A stretch of DNA of 64,000 nt from Aurantiochytrium sp. KH105 (GCA_003116975.1 BGKB01000018.1:682001-746000), one strand, 5' to 3'; positions 35,401 to 45,690 are shown, counted from the stretch's first letter. Program-made: numbers and translations. The notes: generated from the sequence alone by a model not told the origin.

Positions 35401-38400
35401 CTTGTCCTTTCCACGCAAGACCATGCGAACAAGAAGTTGCCGGCGATCCTGCGAAGGCTCTGTCCAGCCAAACGTCGCCGAGTCCCCGGGCCGCAGCACA
35501 TTCTCGCAGACAGACAAAGAGTCCTCTGCGTTGTTTGTTGACTGATTTTCCCGTTGGCTCACCACGATTGTTCGCTTCGAGCGATTTTGCACGATATAGG
35601 TTGGTGGATCGTCCATTTCGAACGAAATAAATCGAGTCGATGCCGCCTGCGTACTTCGCGTCACCACGATCCGAATGATGCGTACTGGCAGTCCATCCGT
35701 GTCAAAGAGCGCAATGGGCAGGCTCACAAAATTCTCCTGAAATGCTTCTGCCTTCAAGTCGATGAGACCGGACCAATCGCTGCTTGGAACTGTCTCTGAG
35801 ATCGCGTGCCCCATCTCGTCCATTCCAACCACGGCGACGTCCGCCTCGCTGGTCGTCTGCGACGCTCGATTAGCAAACGCTCGTGAGCGAATCTGCATCT
35901 GATGACTGCCATAGTGCCAGGGGAAATTCTCCAGCTCCGGCTGTAATGTAAAGCTACCCATGCGTCGGTAGGCCCCCGTGGCGCGAAACTCCAGCAGTAC
36001 GTTCGTCTTGTTGGAGATATAAATGGAGTGCCACAGCTTCACAACGCGAGTATCCAGCGTGTTTGGGGCACCTCGCGATTCCGCTGCGACAAACTGAGAA
36101 ACGTTCAAAAGTTCTCGCCCCGAATGCACATCTTTGAACTTGAAGTATAGCTCAGGCGACGTGAATTTCGTTTGCATCACATTTGAAAGCTTGTCGCCGT
36201 ACCGATGAAGCGCGACCTGCAACATTTCGCGATCACTATCCAACAGCAAGCTGCGTTTTGGAGGCACGACGGAAATGCTCGCTGCGCCGGCCTGTGTGCT
36301 CTGTACAACGGCTTCCACGCTTGACTCATTCTTGAACCACATGGGAGCGTGAATCGACAATCGAAAGCCTGCATCCTGAGCATTGCTGATACGACATCGC
36401 AGTGCAAGCGGGCAACGCCGACCATCGAACTCCCGAAGAATTCGATCGAGCTTGGCGTGATCCTCCAGATTCTCCGGAAACGGACCGAGCAGACGTTGCT
36501 CAATAAGTTTGATCTTTTCTTGCGACGAAATGGCCTGCCGAATAGCCTCTTGCTCAGCTCGGCGACGATGTGTCAAATTGGTACCGAACTTGCGTACGGC
36601 CCGCGCAAAACCAAGGTTTCCAAGTAGGGAGGTCCGCGTGCTCTGTTCAATGCCCTCGTCGTGCCCCTCGCCTGAATCCCAAGACTCCACATCGCTGTCC
36701 ACGTCAGACCCTACCTGCGAAAGGACCTCGAACTCTTCGTCATCCGTATCGGGCTCCACATCTTGGACCACGTCGCCGTCAAGACGTCCGCCGCCGCCGC
36801 CTCCGCCGCCACGGTGCTTTGCCGACGACGCCTTCCCAGGTTCTCCCCTGCGCTCAAAGCCCGCCGTGGCTGCTTTCCGGCTTAGCACGCGCACGTCGAT
36901 ATCGATCTCGGCAAGCACGCTCTCCTTCACCAGAGTTCGATCGTCCGCAGGACCAGAGATGGCGTGGATCTGTACGGTGGATCGCTGACGTCTCAATTTG
37001 CCCTGGCTAAACTCTTCGAGAAGTTCCGCCAAATCGATGCACCCAATTCCAAGCAGCTTTGGTCGGCCTGACGCATGCGCACCAAAAGTATGAGGAAATC
37101 GCGCGACACCAATGTACTGTACATACAGCTTCTTGGGCACCTGTTTCTTGCTCTGCCAAATGTTGTCAAACATGAAGTTGATCGTTTCCTCCCACAGCAG
37201 ACTCCGTTGATTGTTTTTCGCAATCTCGATCATTTGTTCGCGTGTTCCAATGACGCGCTGACGAAACATAAGAGTCAGCTTTCGAAATGCTAGAGGCTGA
37301 CGAGCAAGGTTAGACATCTCTACCCCCGACGCCCCTGCAGCGCCGCCGACAGGCCGGCCCATTGTCCGTTGCGAGTCTTGGTCTCTGCGCGCGTGTGGCG
37401 TCGTCTCTCCTGTCCTCGTGCTTTGTGTCCCTTCGCGAGACTCAATGACACGAACAGAAATAACATGACGTCTCTGCGAGCTGCGCAAAGAGCTGGGATG
37501 CACCCTGCGCGCGAGTGGAAAACTGACGTCCGAAGGCTCGTGAACGCTTGGATCATTGCTCGACCCAGTAGTCCCCGTGGCGTTCCTTCCGTCACTGGCA
37601 ACGCCAGCGGCATCCATCACGTTGGACCTAGCGCTGAGAAGGCTCGCGTCCTCCTCGTGGGTCGCGCGGCCTGCTTCGAGAACGGCCATGTCACTCCCGT
37701 AATTCGATGTCTTTTTGGAGTTCATCTTCTTCTGCGACTTGGCACTCCGAGAGGCTGATGTCCCGGGCTGTAATGGCTTCTCCACCACGTGTTTGCGCAA
37801 GTGAAAGCTTTGTAGGGACTTGTCTGTCGACATTCTCCGCACGCCGCTGATACGAGTTTTCGGAATGACATCCTTATCTTCCTGTCGAGCACTAGGGGCT
37901 CGAATCGACTCTAGCGACGTCGCTGGGTTTTGCGGCGGCCCATGCGGCGAGGGCGGGAATATCGCCACCGTTTCCACATCTCCTTCGAGACGACTGAGTA
38001 CTTCTCGCGAAGCAACAAGGGCAGAATCTGTGGCACGCCGCGCAGCAGCATTCACGGTTTCTGCTGCTTGATGCAGCACTGTTTCCACATTTTCTTCCTC
38101 GTCCTTTACAACGCGCAAATGAGAAGACAATGTAGGTCCGAGCTCACGGTGATTGTGCCCGAGTGACCGCAATCGGTCGGCAATATACGACGGCGCGAGA
38201 ACATCCAAAGGAATGGGCAGGCTCCATTCTGTGTCCTCCGAAGGCACCTTGAACTGTACTGCATCAATCTGCGTGTCGTCGCAGATGTAGCGACCTCCTG
38301 GGGCGACATATTTGGGGTCCTTTCGGGGACCTGTGCGCCGCACCGAAGACACCAACAGAGGAACGGGAAGCAGATTCGAGACCGCAAACAATGGCTTCAA

Positions 38401-41400
38401 CACGATTTGCACAGCCTGCAAAGTATGAGCGCGAGCTGCCTTTTCCATCAGACGCCTCTCTCGCACTTCCTTGGAACGCATGCCAAATTCGATTCCAGCT
38501 GCCCAACGCGGGCGTAGCTTTTCAAAACGCAAGACCGGATCAGTCGTGACTTTTTTATTCTTGTCCCGCCGCTTTCCACTCTCGAGGTAGATCCATCCTG
38601 CCATTGAGTCCAAGGCATGAAATTCGAACTCGACAGCGCAAAGGAAGTTACCAGCCTCCAAGATAAGTGTCTGTTTTTGACGTGGGATCCGATGCAGATT
38701 GATATGCAGCTCGGCTCCGGAAGAGCTTAACACACTCGACCTTGACTTGGATTCTATACCTGGATCGAGACGCGATTCAGAATCTTGGTTTCTCTGGTTC
38801 CGAGCTGCTGATCCATGACTTTCTGGGCGACTACCATTGCCGTGGTGCGCCGAAGCGCCGCTTGCGTCTCGCGCACCAGTCGTGCTGATCGTGCGGCTCT
38901 CACCCTCGGTGTTCATGCGCTCGCTCAATCCTGCTTTCTCCTCTCCTGTTTCATCGACGGAATCAAGTCGAGCCTCGCTTTCAACCGTTGCAAGCGGCCG
39001 TGAAGAAGAGCCCGCAGCGCTTCTATCTTTCGAAGCGTCGTGGGTTGCATCCACGGTGTAGTAGAGGCCAAGCTCATCATCGGTCATACTGAGCGGGCAG
39101 AACATGGTCCGCAACACATTCAGTCCGTAGACACGGTACTCATCATTGACTGACCGCGAAAGCCAAACATCGCGGGCGGTGCGATTTGCCACCGAGACGG
39201 TCGACAAAAGTTTGATCTTGTGCACAAGTCCATTTCGGGTACCCACGGAAACCCGAAGCACGTTCCCATTGCCGAGACGAAGTGCGTAATCTCCAACGCG
39301 GTCCACTCGAACGAGGTATGCCTGAAAACTCCTGTCATAATCTTCAAACTTGATGCGAATATACCGATGCTTCCTCTCCCTCGACGCTGTGTCAATGTAG
39401 TCGCGCTTGGTCCACTTTCCGCCCAGAATAGCCTTGGCGTCTGATTCACGCGTGGGAAGCATCGTGTCTTCCATAAACTCTGGAGATGAACGCTGCGAAC
39501 TGTTTCGGTCAAGCTCTGAAGTCCAAAATCCGAGCTCGGCGCTTCGACTGTCCTGCAGAACCTCAAAGGGCGTGTTGAGGTCCCATCGCGACTCGCAATC
39601 CAAACGCATGTCTCGACCTCGGGGATCAAGAACTAGGTCAGGGTCCTCTTCGAGAACAGGTTGATACAGAACCGTTTCGCCCGTAAGATTCCACAACTCG
39701 AACCCATGTCGGTGTTTCTTTTCTTCGTCAATCAATGGGTAGAACGAGGTAACCAATCCGTGACTGTCCTGATCCAAGAATCGGATCCCTTGAATGCAGA
39801 GCTGCACAATTGTCGTGACGAACTCCTCTGAAATGTCGATATCCATCACTTCTTCGGCCAACACGCCAGCCCCCCGAAATTTCATATTTCGCAGCCCCCG
39901 ATGCACGTTCTCCGTAATCACTGAGCCATGGACATGCCAAGGCTCCAAGACGGGCTCCCAGCCAGCCTTTTTCAAATTAAAGTACGAGAGAGCCATCTGA
40001 GCGCCAACGCTCATGTTCGGATCGTTCCACAACCACGAAAGCGACCACTTAAGGCGTAGCACAGGGGAATCGTCGTGCCCGATGATCGCGAGAAGCGTGA
40101 GAAACCTTTCTTGGGACACGGTTTTCACGGTGTTCGCCTTGGCGTGCTTGAAGGGCACCTGTAAAATGGGAAAGGCGCTAATGGAATGAGTTATAGACGA
40201 GGTCTCTTTGTCTTCTTTCGAAGAAGCCTCCTGTCCAAAGTCTTCACTTTGTGACCGTCGCTCCGACTTGGTCTTTGCATTCTCCGAACCCATACTCGCG
40301 CTCGACATGCGATACGCGCCGAACCCGCTCGAGTGCCGCGCTGGAGAAAAGCGCTGATGATCGCTACGTCCAGCATTCCGCACTTTTGCAGTCGGTCCAG
40401 AAGCTGCGGAAGCGTCGCCCTCGTCGAGGTCATCGAACCCGATGAAATCAAGATCTGGGTCGCGCGCACCGTCGTTTGGCGTTGGAATAGCGAAGCGAGT
40501 TCGCAGATTCTCGGGTAGCTCAAAGCTGAGGATCATGTCGATTTGTCGCTCTAGTGCGATGCCATCGTTTACAAAGTTGAGAAGAATGGAGCACAAAAGC
40601 GCCATATCCTGGATCCAAAAATAAATCACAATCGGATGCGCAGAAAAGACAGCGTCCAATAAAGCTTCGCCAAGCTCATCGATGGCGAGCATTAGCTTGG
40701 CATTTACGCGAAAGCTGCTCAAGATACGATGGCTTACCTTCCAGCGAGAATTGCGCATGTCATCCACCTCTTTGGGAAGAGAATTTGTGGTCGTAAACTC
40801 TGCGGAGGATCGCCGGCGACGCATTTCAGTGTGCGACTTTGCATGGCTGTTGCGGCTCAGTCTGCACATGCCAAAGCCGAAGTCTGCATTGACTTCGAGC
40901 TCCTCAGCACTTTCGAGCGCTCTGGCCGTGTAGTGGCCCTCGAGGTTTGTCAGCGCGTAAAATGCACGCGAGCCGTACACGGAGTCAATATTTTCGGCAA
41001 GGTACACGGTGATGTTTGATTTGAATCTCGTGGAAAACTCCACAACTGCAATGGATGGCAGGTCGGGGACTTCGATTAGTTTCACGAGCGGCATGATGCC
41101 TCCAAGTAAAGCTGGCAGTGTGTATTGAAGTGCAGGCGTTTCAATGGCAATGTCTTCGACCGCGACGCTCAATAACAACGAGCCCTTAAGGTCATCGGGC
41201 GGAGGAAGTGCTCGGCGGTCGGCAAAATTCAGGCTGTATGCCCAACCATAGGGCATGTGAATGGTCACGCTCACCATAGGAGGCAACGTGCGAGCGGCTT
41301 GAGCGTGAAAGTCTGTGTTGCGATGATTTTCTCGGGTCAAGACAGGACGATCAGGACGCTTCGAGTCCATGATGCCAAGCGACCCCACGAGGGCCGTTAA

Positions 41401-44400
41401 GCGAAGTGCCTCTTTGTCGAGACTTTCGTCGTGCGCGTACGTGTGCAGGCTGATTCGCGCCTCAGTCGCGACGAGATAGGTCACTGTTTTAGACTCTTCG
41501 CCTGCGCGACCAACATATGTTGTCACGGAACCATCGCCCCACGTAAATCCAGCCTTGACTTGAGTTGCATACACGTGACACGTGAAACGAAAGGGCAAGT
41601 CGCCCGCGGTTACAAGAACCCAAGGTCGACTCACCTGTGAGTCCAGGTGCGTCGTCGATGAGGTTTCGCTTCGAGTGTCGCCCACTCCTACAGCCCTCAA
41701 ATTCGATGCGAGGATTCTCTTCAGTCGCTGTCCGACAGCAACAAGGTCGTTCTCATCTTTGACGGGATTGGAGCCCGTTGCTGACGACGACGCCCGCATG
41801 ACCGGAGAAGAGGGCGAAAAAGGTGGGACCGCAGGGGAGCTTGCGCCGTGGCGTCCCTTTTGTGGGCGTCCTGCTGCGGTTGCTCCTGCTGCTACCGAGG
41901 CTGAGGATCCTGGCGCCGCCAAAGTTGGCGATTGCTCGCTGAGGTACAAGAGCTGGAACTGATTGAGAAGAAAGAGAATTTGCCATCGCGAAAAGAGCAC
42001 CGAAGTATGAGCGAGCTGCACGAGGACGTCCACCAGAACACCAGGACTTTCTTCCGGCGAATGTGCATGAGCGCTTGCTGGAGCAGCCCTGGCGCCTTCC
42101 AGGAAGCTTGAGCGCGGCGTAGAAGGTAGGCTTTCTGGTGTGGATGGCGTCTTGACATTGTCGACGAATCCAAAAAGCTGGCTCACCTTGGCCCAGAGAC
42201 TTTCTCGATCTGCAATAACAAGCACGTTGGTGCCTTCCTCGATCCGAATAAGCGAAATGTCGCGCACCTCCATTCGCTTGTCTGTGTCCCCTGCGGTTGG
42301 GCCAGGTGTACGAGGTGTTCGCGTGCCTGTATCCGCCGCGTTCTCAGAAGAAGCATGGCTTGACTCGGCAGCGGCGCGTTTGAGAGTATTGAGCGTCTCG
42401 ATCGTTGCAATGCTGCGCAGCTGTACCTTGCCAAGCCAGAGTCCGAGCCAGAGTGTAGGTGCGGGCCTACCAGGCCACAGCTTGACAGCGCGAGGTGCGT
42501 GCAGTTTATTTTCCTCGAGGAAAGGAAGATCAGCGGTGTGTTGCTCGAGGCAAAGGTGGACAGAGCTTCCATCTCCACCAAGTTCGACCCATCGATCGAC
42601 CATCTCGCCGACGCGAAGATGCTTGGTTCGAAAACTGAGGGTTGCAGAGCCGATGAGTTCGTCGCGCTGCAAGTCGCGAACAGCCCAAAGTTCGATATCG
42701 ATGTCAACGCGACGCATCAACATGAGGTCGGCTATTGTAAAGTGAAAGCCCTGATTCCATATGGGGTTGGAGACCTTGGAAAAGGTTTTTGTCTTGTGTT
42801 GCTCTTGCTTGTGGCGAATCACAACGTACGTGGCTTGCGCTTTCCGCAGTGCGCGTGCCTCGAGTACATGGATGACCAGACCCTGTGATTGCGGCGGGCG
42901 GGAAATGCGGCCTGCAAGACGCTTGCCATCCACGGCGGTACGTCTTTCAGTCAAGTCTTCACTCGAATGATCGCGAAGGCTGAAGGCAACGGTGCCCAAC
43001 GTGGCAAGGACCGCATTGTCGCTGAATTTTGACAATGACACACGGACCTCGATCTCTTGGACGCAGATGCTCATGTCGAAGCTAATCGCAAAGCTCGCTT
43101 CCTCGAGCGCGGCAAAGCGGAGAGACTCGTTATGGTCATGCTGCGCGGCGTTAAGCTGCGATACGCTAAACATGCGTGAGAGTGCCGGTTTTGAGGAAGC
43201 GCTGTTTCCCCGAGGACTCGCCGGGGGACTCGGATCCCACGACGCAAGACTCCCTAGTCTCGGCGCCATGGACGCAACACTTGCCCGTTTGTTTCTCGCA
43301 TTTCGAGCCTGGGGAGGCGCAGCAAGTTGGGGAGGTGGAGAGGGCGAAGGCGAAGGCAACGGGGACGGCATGGGTGAGGAGGTCTGGCCAAGGGCTTGGG
43401 CCCACTTTTGCGACGTCTCTGTTGCAGGCGAGGCCGTGGCCGCGCGTGGTCGTGCGCTGGGTAATGAAGACGCCAATGACGGATCCGGAGGTGAGCCTGT
43501 CTTGATTTCGTGTTGGCCGTGCGTTGGCCCGCCCTGCGGATGCGACGAAGCCTGCTGCGCTTGTGCAGCGCTTTGGTCCTCGCGATGTACTCTGTGCAAA
43601 ACCTCGAGCCAAATGCTGGCGAGATCGTCGAGATGGACGTCGGCTTCAGCGGCGCGCAGAGCCTTGAGGCGTTTTTTCTTTTGCGACTTTGATCCATGCT
43701 CGATGACTGTCAAGTGTATAAATGCATAGTACCTGTCTTTGTATCTGTTGCAACGCGTCGCATGCTCTTCAAGACTCATTGTGTCACGAGCGTTGAGCGC
43801 GTCCATGGTGCGGACCTTGTCTTCGATGCTCTGCTTCCACGTGTCAAGTTCATTGACCATACCCGCCAGAGTACGAATGAAGACGCTGTGGAGATGCATT
43901 TTGATGGGAGAAACGAAGACGCGCAGAAAGATGTTTGGTCGATATGGTTTGGGTGGCGCTGGCCACCAATCACGGACGGCGAGACGCAGTGTGAGTGACG
44001 TGGGCTCCAGGAGCCACGTATGGGGGAAATAGGAAACGAGTTGCGTGGGCACGCGCACCGAACGGCCGTTTCGAACCTCTTTGAAGGGTACAAGGTGAGC
44101 GCGGGGCGCTTCGCTTTCCACGTAGCAGCCCAGACGATGTATACGAATCAGTTTAAAGAGCTCCTCTGGTGATGGACAGCGGCCCGGCTGCCACTCTGCG
44201 TTGCAAGAGACGATATCAATGGCCTGCAGACAGATCCCGATGGCTTCGCAGCGATTTGGCGCCTCTTTGGAGGAATCGTGTGCTTGCTCAATACGCACGT
44301 GGACATTTCCGACGTGAATTTTGATGTTGCCGAGCAAGTTCTTTACAAAGCCTGGAAGATTAGGCAGCTGCAGCTTGTTGAGACCCGTCCCCGAGGACGA

Positions 44401-44922
44401 TGTGCGACCGTCGGACGCCTGTGAAGGACTGCGCGTTGAGCGTCGCGCGCTGCTGCCGTGCATGCTCTGGAAATCCTCAGACGTTGAGTGGTCGCCATCG
44501 TCTTCGGCAAAAAGATCGTCGTACGAGTTGAAAAAGTCGACAAAGTCGGCGGCGAGCTGCTTAATGAACTGCGCCTCTACCTCGCGGCGCAAAGTGTCTT
44601 TGCGCTTGCGAAGGCGCGATATGAGGTCCTCGCGGGACACATCGTTGTCCTTTTTGAACTCGAGGACCACAGAGACGTCCTCTATGAAGATCTCGGTGGT
44701 GCGCGAGGACAAGTGGAAGAGCGGGAGCGCGATAGAAACCTTGCCAAGGATTCCCTGCACGACTTTGACGGGGAACGAGCTCGGGATGGCCGTCTTCTTG
44801 AGCTGCACATTCTCCAGGTTGATGGTGTTGCCCGACGAAAACAAATTAAGCACGAGCCCAAAGTCCGTCTCCACGAACTTGTCCAGCGCCTGAATCACGG
44901 CCTTGCGGATGAAGAACTCCAT
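32407..44922 (-). CDS. VPS13: VPS13-family bulk lipid transfer protein, giant single-exon gene
   Basis: This encodes 4171 residues in one uninterrupted frame. VPS13 proteins are rod-like lipid channels bridging organelles at contact sites. The N-terminus is a chorein domain: FFIRKAVIQALDKFVETDFG at about 2-21, followed by NTINLENVQLK and LPLFHLSSRTTEIFIEDV. Repeating-beta-groove sequence follows. VAB/SHR-type segments such as FAVSNLLPVPLLVSS (about 2180) and IYISNKTNVLLEF (about 2965) precede the conserved C-terminal region with EVKIDEKFIDAILGVSKGL (about 3627) and FGKWSDVV. Three C2-like inserts appear at about 680-790, 2490-2660 and 3345-3495. The end is unusual: a ~25-residue hydrophobic segment (MLMPGLNIIWLAIYILHC) that could be a membrane anchor in place of the usual C-terminal PH domain. 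The start is the ATG at 44920-44922. An upstream in-frame ATG at 45010 would add 30 Gly/Ala/Arg-rich residues. Confidence 0.93.
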   Translation of the reverse strand: MEFFIRKAVIQALDKFVETDFGLVLNLFSSGNTINLENVQLKKTAIPSSFPVKVVQGILGKVSIALPLFHLSSRTTEIFIEDVSVVLEFKKDNDVSREDLISRLRKRKDTLRREVEAQFIKQLAADFVDFFNSYDDLFAEDDGDHSTSEDFQSMHGSSARRSTRSPSQASDGRTSSSGTGLNKLQLPNLPGFVKNLLGNIKIHVGNVHVRIEQAHDSSKEAPNRCEAIGICLQAIDIVSCNAEWQPGRCPSPEELFKLIRIHRLGCYVESEAPRAHLVPFKEVRNGRSVRVPTQLVSYFPHTWLLEPTSLTLRLAVRDWWPAPPKPYRPNIFLRVFVSPIKMHLHSVFIRTLAGMVNELDTWKQSIEDKVRTMDALNARDTMSLEEHATRCNRYKDRYYAFIHLTVIEHGSKSQKKKRLKALRAAEADVHLDDLASIWLEVLHRVHREDQSAAQAQQASSHPQGGPTHGQHEIKTGSPPDPSLASSLPSARPRAATASPATETSQKWAQALGQTSSPMPSPLPSPSPSPPPQLAAPPQARNARNKRASVASMAPRLGSLASWDPSPPASPRGNSASSKPALSRMFSVSQLNAAQHDHNESLRFAALEEASFAISFDMSICVQEIEVRVSLSKFSDNAVLATLGTVAFSLRDHSSEDLTERRTAVDGKRLAGRISRPPQSQGLVIHVLEARALRKAQATYVVIRHKQEQHKTKTFSKVSNPIWNQGFHFTIADLMLMRRVDIDIELWAVRDLQRDELIGSATLSFRTKHLRVGEMVDRWVELGGDGSSVHLCLEQHTADLPFLEENKLHAPRAVKLWPGRPAPTLWLGLWLGKVQLRSIATIETLNTLKRAAAESSHASSENAADTGTRTPRTPGPTAGDTDKRMEVRDISLIRIEEGTNVLVIADRESLWAKVSQLFGFVDNVKTPSTPESLPSTPRSSFLEGARAAPASAHAHSPEESPGVLVDVLVQLAHTSVLFSRWQILFLLNQFQLLYLSEQSPTLAAPGSSASVAAGATAAGRPQKGRHGASSPAVPPFSPSSPVMRASSSATGSNPVKDENDLVAVGQRLKRILASNLRAVGVGDTRSETSSTTHLDSQVSRPWVLVTAGDLPFRFTCHVYATQVKAGFTWGDGSVTTYVGRAGEESKTVTYLVATEARISLHTYAHDESLDKEALRLTALVGSLGIMDSKRPDRPVLTRENHRNTDFHAQAARTLPPMVSVTIHMPYGWAYSLNFADRRALPPPDDLKGSLLLSVAVEDIAIETPALQYTLPALLGGIMPLVKLIEVPDLPSIAVVEFSTRFKSNITVYLAENIDSVYGSRAFYALTNLEGHYTARALESAEELEVNADFGFGMCRLSRNSHAKSHTEMRRRRSSAEFTTTNSLPKEVDDMRNSRWKVSHRILSSFRVNAKLMLAIDELGEALLDAVFSAHPIVIYFWIQDMALLCSILLNFVNDGIALERQIDMILSFELPENLRTRFAIPTPNDGARDPDLDFIGFDDLDEGDASAASGPTAKVRNAGRSDHQRFSPARHSSGFGAYRMSSASMGSENAKTKSERRSQSEDFGQEASSKEDKETSSITHSISAFPILQVPFKHAKANTVKTVSQERFLTLLAIIGHDDSPVLRLKWSLSWLWNDPNMSVGAQMALSYFNLKKAGWEPVLEPWHVHGSVITENVHRGLRNMKFRGAGVLAEEVMDIDISEEFVTTIVQLCIQGIRFLDQDSHGLVTSFYPLIDEEKKHRHGFELWNLTGETVLYQPVLEEDPDLVLDPRGRDMRLDCESRWDLNTPFEVLQDSRSAELGFWTSELDRNSSQRSSPEFMEDTMLPTRESDAKAILGGKWTKRDYIDTASRERKHRYIRIKFEDYDRSFQAYLVRVDRVGDYALRLGNGNVLRVSVGTRNGLVHKIKLLSTVSVANRTARDVWLSRSVNDEYRVYGLNVLRTMFCPLSMTDDELGLYYTVDATHDASKDRSAAGSSSRPLATVESEARLDSVDETGEEKAGLSERMNTEGESRTISTTGARDASGASAHHGNGSRPESHGSAARNQRNQDSESRLDPGIESKSRSSVLSSSGAELHINLHRIPRQKQTLILEAGNFLCAVEFEFHALDSMAGWIYLESGKRRDKNKKVTTDPVLRFEKLRPRWAAGIEFGMRSKEVRERRLMEKAARAHTLQAVQIVLKPLFAVSNLLPVPLLVSSVRRTGPRKDPKYVAPGGRYICDDTQIDAVQFKVPSEDTEWSLPIPLDVLAPSYIADRLRSLGHNHRELGPTLSSHLRVVKDEEENVETVLHQAAETVNAAARRATDSALVASREVLSRLEGDVETVAIFPPSPHGPPQNPATSLESIRAPSARQEDKDVIPKTRISGVRRMSTDKSLQSFHLRKHVVEKPLQPGTSASRSAKSQKKMNSKKTSNYGSDMAVLEAGRATHEEDASLLSARSNVMDAAGVASDGRNATGTTGSSNDPSVHEPSDVSFPLARRVHPSSLRSSQRRHVISVRVIESREGTQSTRTGETTPHARRDQDSQRTMGRPVGGAAGASGVEMSNLARQPLAFRKLTLMFRQRVIGTREQMIEIAKNNQRSLLWEETINFMFDNIWQSKKQVPKKLYVQYIGVARFPHTFGAHASGRPKLLGIGCIDLAELLEEFSQGKLRRQRSTVQIHAISGPADDRTLVKESVLAEIDIDVRVLSRKAATAGFERRGEPGKASSAKHRGGGGGGGGRLDGDVVQDVEPDTDDEEFEVLSQVGSDVDSDVESWDSGEGHDEGIEQSTRTSLLGNLGFARAVRKFGTNLTHRRRAEQEAIRQAISSQEKIKLIEQRLLGPFPENLEDHAKLDRILREFDGRRCPLALRCRISNAQDAGFRLSIHAPMWFKNESSVEAVVQSTQAGAASISVVPPKRSLLLDSDREMLQVALHRYGDKLSNVMQTKFTSPELYFKFKDVHSGRELLNVSQFVAAESRGAPNTLDTRVVKLWHSIYISNKTNVLLEFRATGAYRRMGSFTLQPELENFPWHYGSHQMQIRSRAFANRASQTTSEADVAVVGMDEMGHAISETVPSSDWSGLIDLKAEAFQENFVSLPIALFDTDGLPVRIIRIVVTRSTQAASTRFISFEMDDPPTYIVQNRSKRTIVVSQRENQSTNNAEDSLSVCENVLRPGDSATFGWTEPSQDRRQLLVRMVLRGKDKSDLLRQGYMRHISDDLAHAYKLDKVGKLKSYSLGHIELHANVEVVGSSRLIEVQCESTLRKKMTISELRKFHASAEAEAQERPAEGRGRRASTYSSLDEGPEGGERWAASSGLRSGHLDATTRMRGMASSTDWATSPLSSSEARPGARSAEQPGMNVSPDDEELNEADEEHRYSISVHVLEARGIGAPRGQPAGYPRVVVHCGTQSNMTPEAEAPVQVAETGVESPSAAYVSQGQRKLAQGRPVGNVRWVHAPIRFDFDLVKPQLIRFEIVQPVVSGSSGQVRHERIGSVRLPIPASFYDRRDIAKFAPDWMSVNVGVAGGHQHTQLRFEMYFLTNESKDNQSVPRMLRVRMEGFGISIINSAQRREDLYGRVSGIDFGVQISDRGRISTTLRVRSLQVDNNQPLVQNRVCVVPTIKDVSVLELFFAIGYVGGNTVVVDNLQLVMQSLEVKIDEKFIDAILGVSKGLVDRKGELEVVVRRAKASVNGTFEGKRTTSFEFVEDMSAGETSVLLESDESGELVTEPVHRFFAGHSLQTINIASEVERILQSHVTLYVRNLHIYPIKITLSFFFKFGETDFITQYQRPAIAPIKGVIAGFGKWSDVVIRCGDVRETSLFADPVKIAKLLGTRYAIMLSKQSWKGIAALEILGNPQHFVDRVVGSLAALSTIPVQVFRERGLEQASAELGSCVASVMCTSVAAPLQLTWRVTGSIATILEGTRPIRHLGLPLRMLTTALQASQQGVEFFDPRHESVYPTRRPRTFNEHGLYEPIIGDEATTDRIAFVLRTHESDRSSEDEGNEGDTGIETEEEDDVCNASSSGGADTRDDVVSEGSGASRTLHRATLDTLVSSPAPVQGSLLGLNSPFDLEESRPQNGFFEALESATEMRSQANERQGSEKSAKKEGRWSRRSRPAFGSRGNLFFKSEPGLHAQADDQDAFIINVFDTKFSGLSQTAIDANAKSQFQINHSLHCCIMLMPGLNIIWLAIYILHCAGILEWF

Positions 44923-45690
44923 GCCGGCCAGCCCCGCCGCCCCCGCGCCCGCGCGCGGCGCTCGAGGCTCTCCGCGCCGCCGGCCGGGTTTGCTGCGATG
45001 CGATTCAAACAAAACGGAGTCACACTAGGCTCTCCTCTCCCTGCCTCGGTACCGGTATCCCGCGGTCCCAGTATTCGGGACGCAAGATCCCTAGTAGTAC
45101 CGCGCTTTCTTTTTCTTTTTATTTATTTTCTCGCGACGCCAGGCCTAGGCCTACGCCTAGTAGCATACAGCGGCCCGGGGGGGGGGGGGGGGGCGGGCGA
45201 AATAGTCGACTTGGGAGCTGGCGATAGGCGACTTGCGGCGCGGCGATAGCGCACTTGCGGGCGGCCTGCGGGGAATCAAGCGGCACGCGAGCGATGGATC
45301 GATGGATCGATAAGTCGATGGACTGATCGATCGATCCATCGTCGCACTGCGCACACGCGACCTCGAGCGAGCAGGCCTGGCAGACCGGACTCGCGACGCC
45401 AGCAGACCGGACTCGCGACGCCAGGCCGCGCTGTGCCGGCCGCGCAGCGCCCGCGTGCGGACGCACGTCCGAGCGCGCGACCGGGCCGGGGGGCCTTCGC
45501 AGGCAGGCGTCCGGGTCGAAGTCGATCCTGGTCAATCGACATCGTGGGAGGGAGACGGACCTCGAGCTCGAGCGCGTCGCGGAGGACGCGCACAGCGACG
45601 GGCACGGCGAGGGCGCGGAGCCGAAGAGCCTAGCCTCCGGGGCAGGCGCGGACTCGGAGGAAGGCGCGGGCCCGCGGGGCGGAGAATGCC
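44923..45690. promoter_or_regulatory. Divergent promoter region between VPS13 and the Cys-rich membrane protein
   Basis: This 768-bp region separates two head-to-head genes. It contains the TAGGCCTA palindrome (45146-45153), a 17-nt poly(G) run (45177-45193), a cluster of GATC/GATCGAT words (about 45296-45342) and a short duplicated sequence (gcagaccggactcgcgacgcc) near 45379-45422. A role in transcription is inferred only from position. Confidence 0.45.
45177..45193. repeat. Poly(G) run, 17 nt
   Basis: Seventeen consecutive G bases lie in the divergent spacer. Long G runs can form quadruplexes and are prone to sequencing-length error. Confidence 0.9.

Noticed and set aside
32655-44893. Many plus-strand frames of 60-250 codons opposite VPS13
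   Set aside because: They are shadows of the VPS13 coding strand and show no domains.
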